A DNA stretch of 64,000 nucleotides from Mycobacterium sp. 1100029.7 (GTDB lineage Bacteria > Actinomycetota > Actinomycetes > Mycobacteriales > Mycobacteriaceae): NCBI RefSeq assembly GCF_001665235.1, contig NZ_LZSC01000028.1:1-64000 (forward strand), written 5' to 3'. The position numbers and the translations under genes are program-made. Shown here piece by piece: positions 8,803 to 16,791 of the stretch; the first letter of the stretch is position 1, and each line of letters starts with the position of its first letter. The notes under the pieces are model-generated. The model did no database searches. It was not told the origin of the DNA and saw only the letters and a list, made by a program, of their open reading frames with translations.

Positions 8803-9345
8803 TCAGCCGCCGCTTGTAATCGGACGCGGCGGGTCGAGGTCGTCGTCCGGCCCGCGCAGGTCTAGCTGCCACCACGCGACGTCATGCCAGGCGCCGAGCT
8901 TCCACCCGACGCGACGATGCCGCCCCGCCAGCCGGAAGCCGAAGGCCTCGTGAAACGCATCACTGGCCTGGTTGGGCTGCGCGATCGCGGCGAGTGCCCG
9001 CCGAAAACCTTTGTGCGCCAACCGGTCCAGTAGCTCGGTGTAGAGCAGTCGGCCGCCACCGGCACGCCGCCCGTCCTGCACGACGTACACACTCGTCTCG
9101 ACCGACCACCGGTAGGCGGCACGCGGATGGAATTGCTGCGCATAGGCGTAGCCAGTGATGCGTCCGTCTACCTCGAGCACCAGCCATTCGTGCATCGCCA
9201 GCGCGCCGACGATGCGCTCCGCCATTTCGGGCACCGTCGGCACTTCGGTCTCAAAGGTGATCGCGGTGTCCAGCACGTAGGGCCGGTAGATCTCGACACA
9301 CGCCGCGGCGTCGGTAGCGGTGGCGCGCCGCACCCGTGGCCCCAT
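8803..9345 (-). CDS. GNAT N-acetyltransferase, phosphinothricin-acetyltransferase-like
   Basis: This 180-residue acetyl-CoA-dependent acetyltransferase matches the PAT/Pat-like branch of the GNAT fold. It has VRRATATDAAACVEIYRPYV at the start, ITFETEVPT, then the acetyl-CoA loop (QDGRRAGGGRLLYTELLDRL) and the end segment HEAFGFRLAGRHRRVGWKLG. Family members acetylate small amines such as phosphinothricin or methionine sulfoximine; the true substrate is unknown. Its ATG overlaps the stop of an aldo/keto reductase remnant as TGATG, so translation may be coupled to that short upstream frame. Confidence 0.85.
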   Translation of the reverse strand: MGPRVRRATATDAAACVEIYRPYVLDTAITFETEVPTVPEMAERIVGALAMHEWLVLEVDGRITGYAYAQQFHPRAAYRWSVETSVYVVQDGRRAGGGRLLYTELLDRLAHKGFRRALAAIAQPNQASDAFHEAFGFRLAGRHRRVGWKLGAWHDVAWWQLDLRGPDDDLDPPRPITSGG

Positions 9346-9494
9346 CAGCCAGCGACTGCGTTCAGGTGCACACGGGTGAGCGCGAGCGCCGCGTCGCGAT
9401 CGCGCGGTGACCCCATCACACCGGGATCAGGCAATTGCATGGCACCGAAGCCGATCCGGGCGGCCGAAAAGCGACCGAGTGGAAAGGAATCCAT
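9345..9494 (-). pseudogene. Aldo/keto reductase N-terminal remnant
   Basis: A 49-codon minus-strand frame starts MDSFPLGRFSAARIGFGAMQ and continues LPDPGVMGSPRDRDAALALT. This is the recognisable N-terminus of mycobacterial aldo/keto reductases, which normally run to about 280-300 residues. After roughly 40 residues the similarity ends and the frame stops with VHLNAVAG, overlapping the next start as TGATG. The barrel, catalytic Tyr/Lys/His and NADPH site are absent, so an internal deletion is likely. It could survive as a leader peptide for the acetyltransferase gene. Confidence 0.7.
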
Positions 9495-9516
9495 TCGATG
9501 AGGTTAGCGTCGTCGT

Positions 9517-10515
9517 ATGGACTCTTTTCAGGCGCTGATGGCCCGTCAAGATGGTGAGGAAGTAACCGCTTCGGTCGAGACGCTCAGTCAGTCCGACCTC
9601 CCGCCCGGCGACGTGACGATCCGGGTGCTGTTTTCCAGCGTCAACTACAAGGACGCGCTGGCACTGACGCCCAGGGGCGGCGTGGTGCGTGACTATCCGA
9701 TAGTGCCGGGCATCGACCTCACCGGCGAAGTCGTCGAATCACAGTCGCCGGAGTTCAGCGCCGGCGACCAGGTCCTGGCCCACGGGTATCAGATCGGCAC
9801 CGGTCACCACGGCGGTTACGCCGAGTACGCGCGGCTGCCCGCCGACCAGGTGGTGGCCCTGGGCGCGCTGACCCCGCACGAGGGTGCTGCCATCGGCACC
9901 GCCGGCTTCACCGCAGCAATGAGCGTGCAGGCGTTGATCGACTGGGGCATCACACCCGACGCCGGGCCCATCGTCGTCACCGGCGCCTCGGGCGGTGTCG
10001 GCTCGGTCAGCGTCGACCTACTCGCGGCAGCCGGATACCAGGTAGTCGCCTCCAGCGGCAAAGAACAGGCCGCCGGGATGCTCAAAGAGCTTGGCGCAGC
10101 TGAGATTATCGGCCGGTTGCCCGCCGACCCGGAGGCCAAGCCGCGGCCGCTGGGCAAGACGCGTTGGGCGGGTGCGATCGACTGCGTCGGCGGCGCCACG
10201 CTGGCCGACGTGCTCAGCACCATCCAGTACGGCGGCGCGGTCGCGGCCAGCGGGCTGACCGGCGGGCCCGCGCTGCACACCACGGTGATGCCGTTCATTC
10301 TGCGCGGCGTCTCCCTGCTCGGCATGGACTCGGTGTTGATGCCGATCGAACGGCGTCGCAAGCTGTGGGCGCTGCTCGGCGACTCGTTGAAACCGCGGCA
10401 TCTGGACACGGTCAGCAGCGACGTCGACGTCAAAGATGTCGTCGGGGTGCTGGACCGATTGCGCGCCGGCGACTTCTCCGGCCGGGCAGTGGTACGCGTC
10501 GCCGGCGGATTCTGA
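9517..10515 (+). CDS. YhdH/AcuI-type NADPH acrylyl-CoA reductase family oxidoreductase
   Basis: This 332-residue medium-chain dehydrogenase/reductase has the YhdH signature: SSVNYKDALALTPRGGVVR near residue 40, GIDLTGEVVES, and the nucleotide-binding loop VVTGASGGVGSVSVDLLAAA. It lacks zinc-ligand cysteines, as expected. Characterised AcuI enzymes reduce acryloyl-CoA to propionyl-CoA with NADPH, so a related enoyl-CoA or quinone reduction is likely. It is divergent from the aldo/keto reductase remnant, with 22 bases between the two starts, and 22 bases upstream of fadB4, so the two MDR genes probably form one operon. Confidence 0.88.
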   Translation: MDSFQALMARQDGEEVTASVETLSQSDLPPGDVTIRVLFSSVNYKDALALTPRGGVVRDYPIVPGIDLTGEVVESQSPEFSAGDQVLAHGYQIGTGHHGGYAEYARLPADQVVALGALTPHEGAAIGTAGFTAAMSVQALIDWGITPDAGPIVVTGASGGVGSVSVDLLAAAGYQVVASSGKEQAAGMLKELGAAEIIGRLPADPEAKPRPLGKTRWAGAIDCVGGATLADVLSTIQYGGAVAASGLTGGPALHTTVMPFILRGVSLLGMDSVLMPIERRRKLWALLGDSLKPRHLDTVSSDVDVKDVVGVLDRLRAGDFSGRAVVRVAGGF

Positions 10516-10537
10516 GCCGGCAGTAGGCTCTTCGACC

Positions 10538-11509
10538 ATGCGCGCAGCACGGGTGACACGGCTAGACGGTCCGGACGCGATCGAGGTCGCCGAGATCGAC
10601 GAACCCACCGGCGAGGGAATCGTCGTCGACGTGCACGCCGCGGGCGCGGCGTTTCCCGACGCCTTGCTCACGCGCGGGCTCTACCAATACCGGCCCGATC
10701 CGCCGTTCGTGCTCGGGGCCGAGATCGCCGGGGTCGTTCGGTCGGCGCCGCAGGGGTGTCATGTGGGACCCGGCGATCGGGTCGTCGGCCTGACGATGCT
10801 GACCGGTGGCATGGCCGAGGTCGCCGTACTCTCCCCCGACCGGGCGTTCAAGCTGCCCGACAATGTCAGCTTCGAGGCCGGCGCCGGCCTGCTGTTCAAC
10901 GACCTGACGGTGTATTTCGCGCTGACGGTACGTGGACGGCTGCGACAGGGCGAGACCGTGCTGGTGCACGGTGCGGCCGGCGGTATCGGCACCTCGACAC
11001 TGCGGCTGGCCCCGGCCCTCGGGGCCTCGCGCACCATCGCGGTCGTGAGCTCCGAGGAAAAGGCGCAGGTCGCGACCGCCGCAGGCGCGACCGATGTGGT
11101 GCTGGCCGACGGCTTCAAGGACGCGGTGAAGGAACTGACCGGCGGCCGCGGCGTCGACATCGTCGTGGACCCGGTCGGCGGTGACCGCTTCACCGACTCG
11201 CTGCGCTCGCTGGTTGCGGGCGGACGGCTGCTGGTCGTCGGCTTCACCGGCGGTGAGATTCCTACGGTCAAGGTAAACCGACTGCTGCTGAACAACATTG
11301 ACGTCGTCGGCGTCGGCTGGGGAGCTTGGACCGCGACGCACCCGGGTGCGCTCGACGAGCAGTGGGCCGGCTTGGAGCGCCTGCTGAGCTCCGGTCAACT
11401 GGCGGCCCCGCAGCCGGATGTCTACCCGCTGGACCAGGCCGCCGCCGCCGTCGCCTCCATGGAAAACCGCACCGCCAAGGGCAAGGTCGTGCTGCGCATC
11501 CGCGACTAG
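10538..11509 (+). CDS. fadB4: NADPH quinone oxidoreductase-like MDR protein FadB4
   Basis: The 323-residue length equals M. tuberculosis FadB4 (Rv3141). It is a zeta-crystallin/quinone-reductase-type MDR enzyme with a GAEIAGVV segment and the NADPH loop VLVHGAAGGIGTSTLRLA. Despite the symbol it is not a classical FadB hydratase/dehydrogenase. It probably reduces enoyl or quinone substrates with NADPH. The ATG at 10538 matches the known start; the open frame upstream overlaps the previous gene. A short tandem repeat begins at its stop codon, and the inserted catabolic operon follows. Confidence 0.92.
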   Translation: MRAARVTRLDGPDAIEVAEIDEPTGEGIVVDVHAAGAAFPDALLTRGLYQYRPDPPFVLGAEIAGVVRSAPQGCHVGPGDRVVGLTMLTGGMAEVAVLSPDRAFKLPDNVSFEAGAGLLFNDLTVYFALTVRGRLRQGETVLVHGAAGGIGTSTLRLAPALGASRTIAVVSSEEKAQVATAAGATDVVLADGFKDAVKELTGGRGVDIVVDPVGGDRFTDSLRSLVAGGRLLVVGFTGGEIPTVKVNRLLLNNIDVVGVGWGAWTATHPGALDEQWAGLERLLSSGQLAAPQPDVYPLDQAAAAVASMENRTAKGKVVLRIRD

Positions 11510-11585
11510 CGGTCCGCGGTCCCGGTCCGCGGTCCCGGTCCGCGGTTAGCGGTCCCGGTCCGCGGGTAGCGGTCCGCTGTCCGCG
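11507..11585. repeat. Imperfect GGTCCGCGGTC tandem repeat
   Basis: About six imperfect copies of a 10-14 base unit built on CGGTCCGCGG start at the fadB4 stop codon. Three copies are preceded by TAG as TAGCGGTCC. The array is non-coding in practice and of the size expected for a variable-number repeat. It marks the junction between the conserved fadB4 gene and the accessory catabolic operon. Confidence 0.75.
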
Positions 11586-11698
11586 ACACTTAAACGTCTG
11601 CGACGACACGCCGCGGTAGCTCGCAATGGATTAAGTCTCGGCGAAAACCGGGAGGCACGACCGCGGCGAAGGCGCGGCGCTTGTATCTGCCAAAAAGA

Positions 11699-11716
11699 GA
11701 AAGTAATGTCACTTTC
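11699..11716. promoter_or_regulatory. Inverted repeat GAAAGT-N6-ACTTTC upstream of the catabolic operon
   Basis: Two perfect 6-base arms with a 6-base spacer lie 40 bases upstream of the cupin-gene ATG at 11757. The position fits an operator or promoter-overlapping site. The TetR regulator encoded within the same operon at 16151 is the natural candidate to bind it (inference). Confidence 0.4.
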
Positions 11717-11756
11717 AGTTTTGGCTCGGCCTACCGCACATCACCCGGGAGTCACG

Positions 11757-12848
11757 ATGGAATCCTTCGTTCACCTGCGCAAAGGCAACACACCACACCG
11801 TCTGCACGCCGACCTCGACGGGCTCAAAGACGACGAGCTGGGTCGCGGCGGCTTCACCGGGCGCACGGCCAACATCTACCGTCGCCACGACCCCACCGCC
11901 TATCGATCGGTCGGCCCGCTACGTCCCGTAGACGTGTTGTCCAGCGAGCTCAAACCCAGCGACGCCACCGACGCCGACGGTGGACCGCTGCTGATGTTCA
12001 CCAACCAGGACTGCCGCATTCTTCTGAGCCGCCGCACCGAGCCGATGCCCTACTTCGCCCGCCACATCGACGGCGATCTGCTGTGCTTCGTGCACCAGGG
12101 CACCGGACTGCTCGAGACCGAGTTCGGCCCGCTGCGCTACCGCGACGGCGACTGGGTTTATCTCCCGAAGGCGTGCACCTGGCGCCAGGTTCCCGACGGC
12201 GAAACCACGTTGCTGATGATCGAGGCGACCGACGAGTTCCGGGTGCCACCACCGGGCCCGCTGGGCCGCCACTTCCCGTTCGACCCGTCGCAGGCCACCA
12301 TCCCGGAGCCGGCCCCGAGCGAGGATGACGGCCGCGACGAGTACGAGGTCCGGCTCATACACGACGGCGGCCCGACAACGCTGTTCTATCAACACAATCC
12401 GCTCGACGTCGAGGGCTGGCGCGGTGACAACTTCGCGTTCACCTTCAACATCGACGATTACAACGTCGTCACCTCCGACAGCGTCCACCTCCCTCCGACC
12501 GTGCACCTGTTCATGCAGGCGACCGGCGTCTACGTGATGAATTTCCTGCCCAAGCCCGCCGAGGGTGTTCCGGGCACCGAGCGCACACCGTGGTATCACC
12601 GCAACGTCGATTACGACGAGGTCGCGTTCTTCCACGGCGGATCCCTGTACGGCATCCCGATGCCGCCGGGTCTGATAAGCCATGCGCCACAAGGAGTTCA
12701 CCATGGCGCACCGGAAAAGGCCCGCGAGCGCGCACGCCGCAAATTCGACGAGCATTCGCGCGTCGACTGGCAAGTCATCGCCGTCGACACCCGCCGCCGA
12801 CTCACCCCGTCACCCGAAATACTGGCCAACGATCTAGGACAACACTGA
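11757..12848 (+). CDS. Homogentisate 1,2-dioxygenase-like cupin protein
   Basis: The 363-residue protein resembles homogentisate 1,2-dioxygenase, which opens an aromatic ring with non-heme Fe(II) and O2. The start MESFVHLRKG is typical of this branch, and a first cupin motif (VHQGTGLLETEFGPLRYRDG) lies near residue 110. The C-terminal part keeps probable iron ligands in WYHRNVDYDEVAFFHGG (about 280) and PQGVHHG. An ATG at 11706 is rejected because it lies in an inverted repeat, while ATG 11757 follows GGGAG. It is the first gene of a nine-gene operon and ends in a TGATG overlap. The substrate need not be homogentisate, since no fumarylacetoacetase or maleylacetoacetate isomerase is nearby. 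Confidence 0.82.
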   Translation: MESFVHLRKGNTPHRLHADLDGLKDDELGRGGFTGRTANIYRRHDPTAYRSVGPLRPVDVLSSELKPSDATDADGGPLLMFTNQDCRILLSRRTEPMPYFARHIDGDLLCFVHQGTGLLETEFGPLRYRDGDWVYLPKACTWRQVPDGETTLLMIEATDEFRVPPPGPLGRHFPFDPSQATIPEPAPSEDDGRDEYEVRLIHDGGPTTLFYQHNPLDVEGWRGDNFAFTFNIDDYNVVTSDSVHLPPTVHLFMQATGVYVMNFLPKPAEGVPGTERTPWYHRNVDYDEVAFFHGGSLYGIPMPPGLISHAPQGVHHGAPEKARERARRKFDEHSRVDWQVIAVDTRRRLTPSPEILANDLGQH

Positions 12849-14047
12849 TGAGCCAAGCCGTGCAGCAATCCGTCAAGCATGAATACGAACGGATTCCGTA
12901 TCTGGTTGCCTTCCAGAATAATTACAGCGTCCGCGACGTGTACGGCGGACTGGCCGAAATCACGGTGCTGGAGAGCTATCTACTGAAGCCCAAGGACAAA
13001 CCGTCGGACACCGTGCTGGTGTTCATGCACCCGATCGGCGGCGGCGCATACCTGCCGATGATCAATGCACTGGCCCGGGCCGGCCACCATGTCATCTACT
13101 GCAACAGCCGATTTCGCGGCACGGATTCGGCGCTGCTGATGGAGAAGGTGGTCGAAGACCTGGGCGAGTGCATCAAGGACGCCAAGAACCGGCTGGGCTA
13201 CTCGCGAGTCGTGCTGGCCGGGTGGAGTGGCGGCGGCTCATTGTCGATGTTGTACCAGCAGCAGGCACAGCACGCGACGATCACGTCGAGCCCGACCGGC
13301 GACGGCCCGGACCTCACCAAGCTGGACTTGCCCGCCGCCGACGGCATCATGCTGCTGGCCGCGCACATCAGCCGCCACGGCACGCTGACGGAATGGCTGG
13401 ACGCGTCCATCCTTGACGAATCCGACCCGACAAAGCGCGATCCCGAGCTCGATCTCTACAACCCCGACAATCCCAACCAACCGCCCTACACGCAGGAATT
13501 TCTGGACCGGTACCGTCAAGCCCAGATCGACCGCAACCGCCGCATCACCGCATGGGCCAAAGAGAAGCTGGCTGAATTGACCGCTCAGGGCCGTCCCGAT
13601 GACGAGTTCGGGTTCGTCGTGCACGGCACGATGGCCGATCCACGCTGGCTGGACCCGACCGTGGATCCCAACGAACGCACGCCGGGGACCTGCTACCTGG
13701 GTGACCCGCAGGTGGTGAACATGAGCCCGGTCGGCCTGGCCCGCTTCTCCACACTGCGGGGCTGGCTGTCGCAATGGAGCTACGACGAGGCCCGTGGTGA
13801 CGGCGTCGACTGCGGGCGCGACATCGCGGTCCCGGCGCTGGTGATCGGCAACCTCGCCGATGACGCCTGCACCCCCAGCCACACCCGCCGGCTGTTCGAG
13901 GCGATCGCGCACCCCGACAAGGAGATGCACGAAATCCCCGGCGCCACGCACTATTACGCGGGCCCCGACCAGCGCGACAAGTTGCGCGAAGCGGTCAACG
14001 TCGTCACCGATTGGCTGATCCGACACGACTTCGCAGGTGCCGAGTGA
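12848..14047 (+). CDS. Alpha/beta hydrolase
   Basis: This 399-residue alpha/beta-hydrolase has the nucleophile elbow GWSGGGSLSML (Ser in GWSGG), an oxyanion segment VFMHPIGGG, a late acid in VIGNLADDACTPSH and the catalytic His in GATHYYAGPDQRD. It could hydrolyse an ester, lactone or C-C ring-fission product. Start and stop are coupled on both sides (TGATG before, GTGA after), so it is translated together with the cupin dioxygenase and the CoA-transferase. That suggests it acts on the dioxygenase product. The substrate is unknown. Confidence 0.82.
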   Translation: MSQAVQQSVKHEYERIPYLVAFQNNYSVRDVYGGLAEITVLESYLLKPKDKPSDTVLVFMHPIGGGAYLPMINALARAGHHVIYCNSRFRGTDSALLMEKVVEDLGECIKDAKNRLGYSRVVLAGWSGGGSLSMLYQQQAQHATITSSPTGDGPDLTKLDLPAADGIMLLAAHISRHGTLTEWLDASILDESDPTKRDPELDLYNPDNPNQPPYTQEFLDRYRQAQIDRNRRITAWAKEKLAELTAQGRPDDEFGFVVHGTMADPRWLDPTVDPNERTPGTCYLGDPQVVNMSPVGLARFSTLRGWLSQWSYDEARGDGVDCGRDIAVPALVIGNLADDACTPSHTRRLFEAIAHPDKEMHEIPGATHYYAGPDQRDKLREAVNVVTDWLIRHDFAGAE

Positions 14048-15249
14048 GCGTTAGCGGACCGCTGGACGGCATTCGGGTGCTCGAGCTGGGCACCCTGATC
14101 GCCGGCCCGTTCGCAGGCCGCCTGCTCGGGGACATGGGCGCCGAGGTCATCAAGGTGGAGCCGCCCGGCGCACCGGACCCGCTGCGCAACTGGGGCCAGG
14201 CCGAACACCACGGACACCACGTCTTCTGGACCGTCGCCGCGCGCAACAAGAAAGCGGTCACCCTCGATCTGCGGCGCCCGCACGGACGTGAACTGTTCCT
14301 CGAGCTCGTCGAGAAGTCCGACATCGTGGTGGAGAACTTTCGGCCCGGCACGCTGGAGAAATGGGACCTGGGCTACGAGGTGCTCAGTGCGCGCAATGCG
14401 GGCATCATCCTGGTCCGGGTGTCCGGCTACGGCCAGACCGGTCCCGACGCGCGCAAGGCCGGTTACGCCTCGGTGGCTGAGGCCGCCAGCGGCCTGCGAC
14501 ACCTCAACGGTTTTCCCGGCGGACCACCGCCGCGGCTTGCGCTCTCCCTCGGCGACAGCCTGGCTGGCATGTTCGGCGCCCAGGGCGCGATGGCCGCACT
14601 CTACCGGCGCAGCGTGACCGGCAAGGGCCAGGTCGTCGACGTCGCTCTGACCGAATCATGTTTAGCCATCCAGGAATCCACGATTCCCGACTACGACGTC
14701 GGCGGTGTGGTGCGCGGACCGTCGGGCACCAGACTGGAGGGCATCGCGCCGTCGAACATCTATCGCAGCGCTGACGGTTCCTGGGTGGTCATCGCCGCCA
14801 ACCAGGACACCGTGTTCGCCCGACTCTGCACGGCGATGGACCGCGCGGAGCTGGCCGCCGACGATCGGTTCGCCACTCACGTCGCCCGCGGGCGCAATCA
14901 GGACGAGCTCGACAAGATCATCGGGGCCTGGGCCGCCGAGCGGGAGCCGGCCGATATCGTCGAAACCCTCAGCGCCGCAGGCGTGATCGCGGGTCCCATC
15001 AATACCGTCGCCGAGGTCGTCGAAGACCCGCAGTTGTGGGCGCGTGGCATGCTGGTCGAGCACTACGACGAGCGGATCGAACGCAATGTCCTTGGGCCCG
15101 GTGTTGTTCCGGTGCTTTCGGATACACCGGGTGGTGTTCGTCATGCCGGTCCGGCCCGCCCGGGCCAACACAACGACGACGTCTACACCGGGCTGCTGGG
15201 CAAGACCGCCGCGCAGCTCGCGGAGTTACGCGCCGAAGGGGTGTTATGA
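14044..15249 (+). CDS. CaiB/BaiF family III CoA-transferase
   Basis: This 401-residue CoA-transferase moves CoA from an acyl-CoA donor to a carboxylic acid. It starts at GTG overlapping the hydrolase stop. The family opening GIRVLELGTLIAGPFAGRLL, the segment AEVIKVEPPGAPDPLRNWG, the KKAVTLDLRRPHGR motif and the catalytic-Asp region (ALSLGDSLAGMFGAQGAM) are present. Human SUGCT, a relative, makes HMG-CoA or glutaryl-CoA. Here the next gene is an HMG-CoA-lyase-like enzyme, so activation of a branched 3-hydroxy acid followed by cleavage is a reasonable inference. Confidence 0.9.
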   Translation: MSVSGPLDGIRVLELGTLIAGPFAGRLLGDMGAEVIKVEPPGAPDPLRNWGQAEHHGHHVFWTVAARNKKAVTLDLRRPHGRELFLELVEKSDIVVENFRPGTLEKWDLGYEVLSARNAGIILVRVSGYGQTGPDARKAGYASVAEAASGLRHLNGFPGGPPPRLALSLGDSLAGMFGAQGAMAALYRRSVTGKGQVVDVALTESCLAIQESTIPDYDVGGVVRGPSGTRLEGIAPSNIYRSADGSWVVIAANQDTVFARLCTAMDRAELAADDRFATHVARGRNQDELDKIIGAWAAEREPADIVETLSAAGVIAGPINTVAEVVEDPQLWARGMLVEHYDERIERNVLGPGVVPVLSDTPGGVRHAGPARPGQHNDDVYTGLLGKTAAQLAELRAEGVL

Positions 15250-16151
15250 CACCGCATGTCGACATCCGTGAGGTCGCGCTGCGCGACGGGTTGCAGATCG
15301 AGAAGCCAATCCCGTTGGCCGCCAAGCTGGAACTGCTCGCGGCGGTGGCCGCGACCGGCGTGCGCGAGGTGGAGGTGACGGCCTTCGTCTCCCCCACCAA
15401 GGTGCCCTCGATGGCCGACGCCGCCGAGATCGCCGCGCAGCTGCACCACTACCCAGGCATCGAATTCTCCGCTCTGGTCGCCAGTCCCAACGGCGCCAAG
15501 CGCGCGGTGGCCGCGGGCCTGCGATCGATCGAATACGTGGTGGCCGCCGACGACACGTTCAGCAAGGCCAACGTCGGGCGCACCAGCACCGAGGCCACCG
15601 AACAGATCGACGACATCATCGCGATCGCCCACGGCAACTCCGGCTTTCCAGTCACCGTCGAGGTGGTCATCGCCACCGCGTGGGATTCGCCGTTCGAGGG
15701 ACCGACGCCGCCGCAACGGGTGCTCGAGATCGCCGCGGCCGCCCGTGAGCGCGGCGCCGACCGCCTCTCGATCGCCGACACCATCGGCACCACCACGCCG
15801 GGCCGGGTCAGTTCGCTGATCGCGCAGGTGCGCCCGGTGATCGGTGATCTGCCGCTGGGCGCACACTTTCACAACACCCGCGGCGCCGGACTGGCCAGTG
15901 CGTATGCGGCGGTCAGCGCCGGCGTCACCCGACTGGATGCGTCGGCCGGCGGGCTGGGCGGCTGCCCATTCGCCCCGGGCGCCACCGGCAACATCGCGAC
16001 CGAGGACCTGGTGTACCTGCTGACCGACAGCGGCTTCAGCGTGGACGTCGACCTGCAGGCCGCGATCGCGGCCGCCGGCATCGCCAAAGCTGCTGTCGGC
16101 CACGACCTTCCGAGCGCGCTGCTGCGCGCCGGCGACCGGATCAGGAACTGA
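15246..16151 (+). CDS. Hydroxymethylglutaryl-CoA lyase family protein
   Basis: This 301-residue DRE-TIM-type lyase opens with REVALRDGLQIEKPIPLAAK. It has the metal-binding HFHNTRG segment and the signature ASAGGLGGCPFAPGATGN, whose Cys is the catalytic cysteine of HMG-CoA lyases. Such enzymes split HMG-CoA or related 3-hydroxy-acyl-CoAs to acetyl-CoA and a keto acid. The ATGA overlap with the CoA-transferase supports sequential action. Its stop shares a base with the TetR gene start (TGATG). Which 3-hydroxyacyl-CoA it uses is unknown. Confidence 0.9.
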   Translation: MTPHVDIREVALRDGLQIEKPIPLAAKLELLAAVAATGVREVEVTAFVSPTKVPSMADAAEIAAQLHHYPGIEFSALVASPNGAKRAVAAGLRSIEYVVAADDTFSKANVGRTSTEATEQIDDIIAIAHGNSGFPVTVEVVIATAWDSPFEGPTPPQRVLEIAAAARERGADRLSIADTIGTTTPGRVSSLIAQVRPVIGDLPLGAHFHNTRGAGLASAYAAVSAGVTRLDASAGGLGGCPFAPGATGNIATEDLVYLLTDSGFSVDVDLQAAIAAAGIAKAAVGHDLPSALLRAGDRIRN

Positions 16152-16780
16152 TGGGGGTGCCCGCGCCCGAGCCGTCGCGGGCGCTGACGTCCAAGGGGCG
16201 CCAGACCAGGCAGGCCATCGAGCAGGCGGCGCGCAAGCTGTTCGCCGAACGTGGTTTCCACGGCACCACGCTGGCCGACATCACCTCGGCCGCCGGAAAG
16301 TCTCCGGCGGTGTTCTACCGGTACTTCGCCGACAAGGAAGATCTGCTGGCCGCCTTGGCGGAGTCCTTCCTGCACGAGGTGGTGGCCCCGTCCGGGTTGA
16401 GCGTGCACCTGCCGGAGTCTGCACAGGACGACGCGTTCTTCACCTCGGTGGTGACCGGATACTGGAACATCTTCAAGCAGAACATCGGCATCATGATCGC
16501 CGTCGCCCAGCTGGCGACCACCCAGCAGCGGTTCGCGGCCGTGCAGAACGAATTTCGCCGCTTCGGCATGGACATCGTCGCAGCGTCCGTTCGCCGGGCG
16601 CAGCAGCAGGGCTACGGCGCCGAGCTCAACCCGCAGTACACGGCGGCGGCCATCGCGCTGCTGTTCGAGAACTTCACCACCGTCTTCGTCGGGCAGTCCG
16701 GTCTCGGCATCGAGATCAGCGACTCCGACGCCATCGCCACACTGTCGACGGTGTGGAAGAAGACCCTTTACGGCGCATAA
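16151..16780 (+). CDS. TetR-family regulator of the catabolic operon
   Basis: This is a 209-residue TetR repressor. The N-terminal helix-turn-helix spans about residues 17-60, with FAERGFHGTTLADITSAAGK and SPAVFYRYFADKEDLLAALA. The C-terminal domain is helical and variable, suited to binding an acyl-CoA or aromatic ligand. It lies inside the operon, overlapping the lyase stop and 11 bases before the acyl-CoA dehydrogenase. It probably autoregulates the operon, and candidate operator sequence lies at 11699-11716. Direct evidence for the ligand is lacking. Confidence 0.88.
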   Translation: MGVPAPEPSRALTSKGRQTRQAIEQAARKLFAERGFHGTTLADITSAAGKSPAVFYRYFADKEDLLAALAESFLHEVVAPSGLSVHLPESAQDDAFFTSVVTGYWNIFKQNIGIMIAVAQLATTQQRFAAVQNEFRRFGMDIVAASVRRAQQQGYGAELNPQYTAAAIALLFENFTTVFVGQSGLGIEISDSDAIATLSTVWKKTLYGA

Positions 16781-16791
16781 AGGAGATCATT

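Noticed and set aside
11757..12848. True homogentisate dioxygenase in a tyrosine pathway
   Set aside because: Iron ligands fit, but fumarylacetoacetase, isomerase and 4-hydroxyphenylpyruvate dioxygenase genes are not nearby; kept as family-level only.
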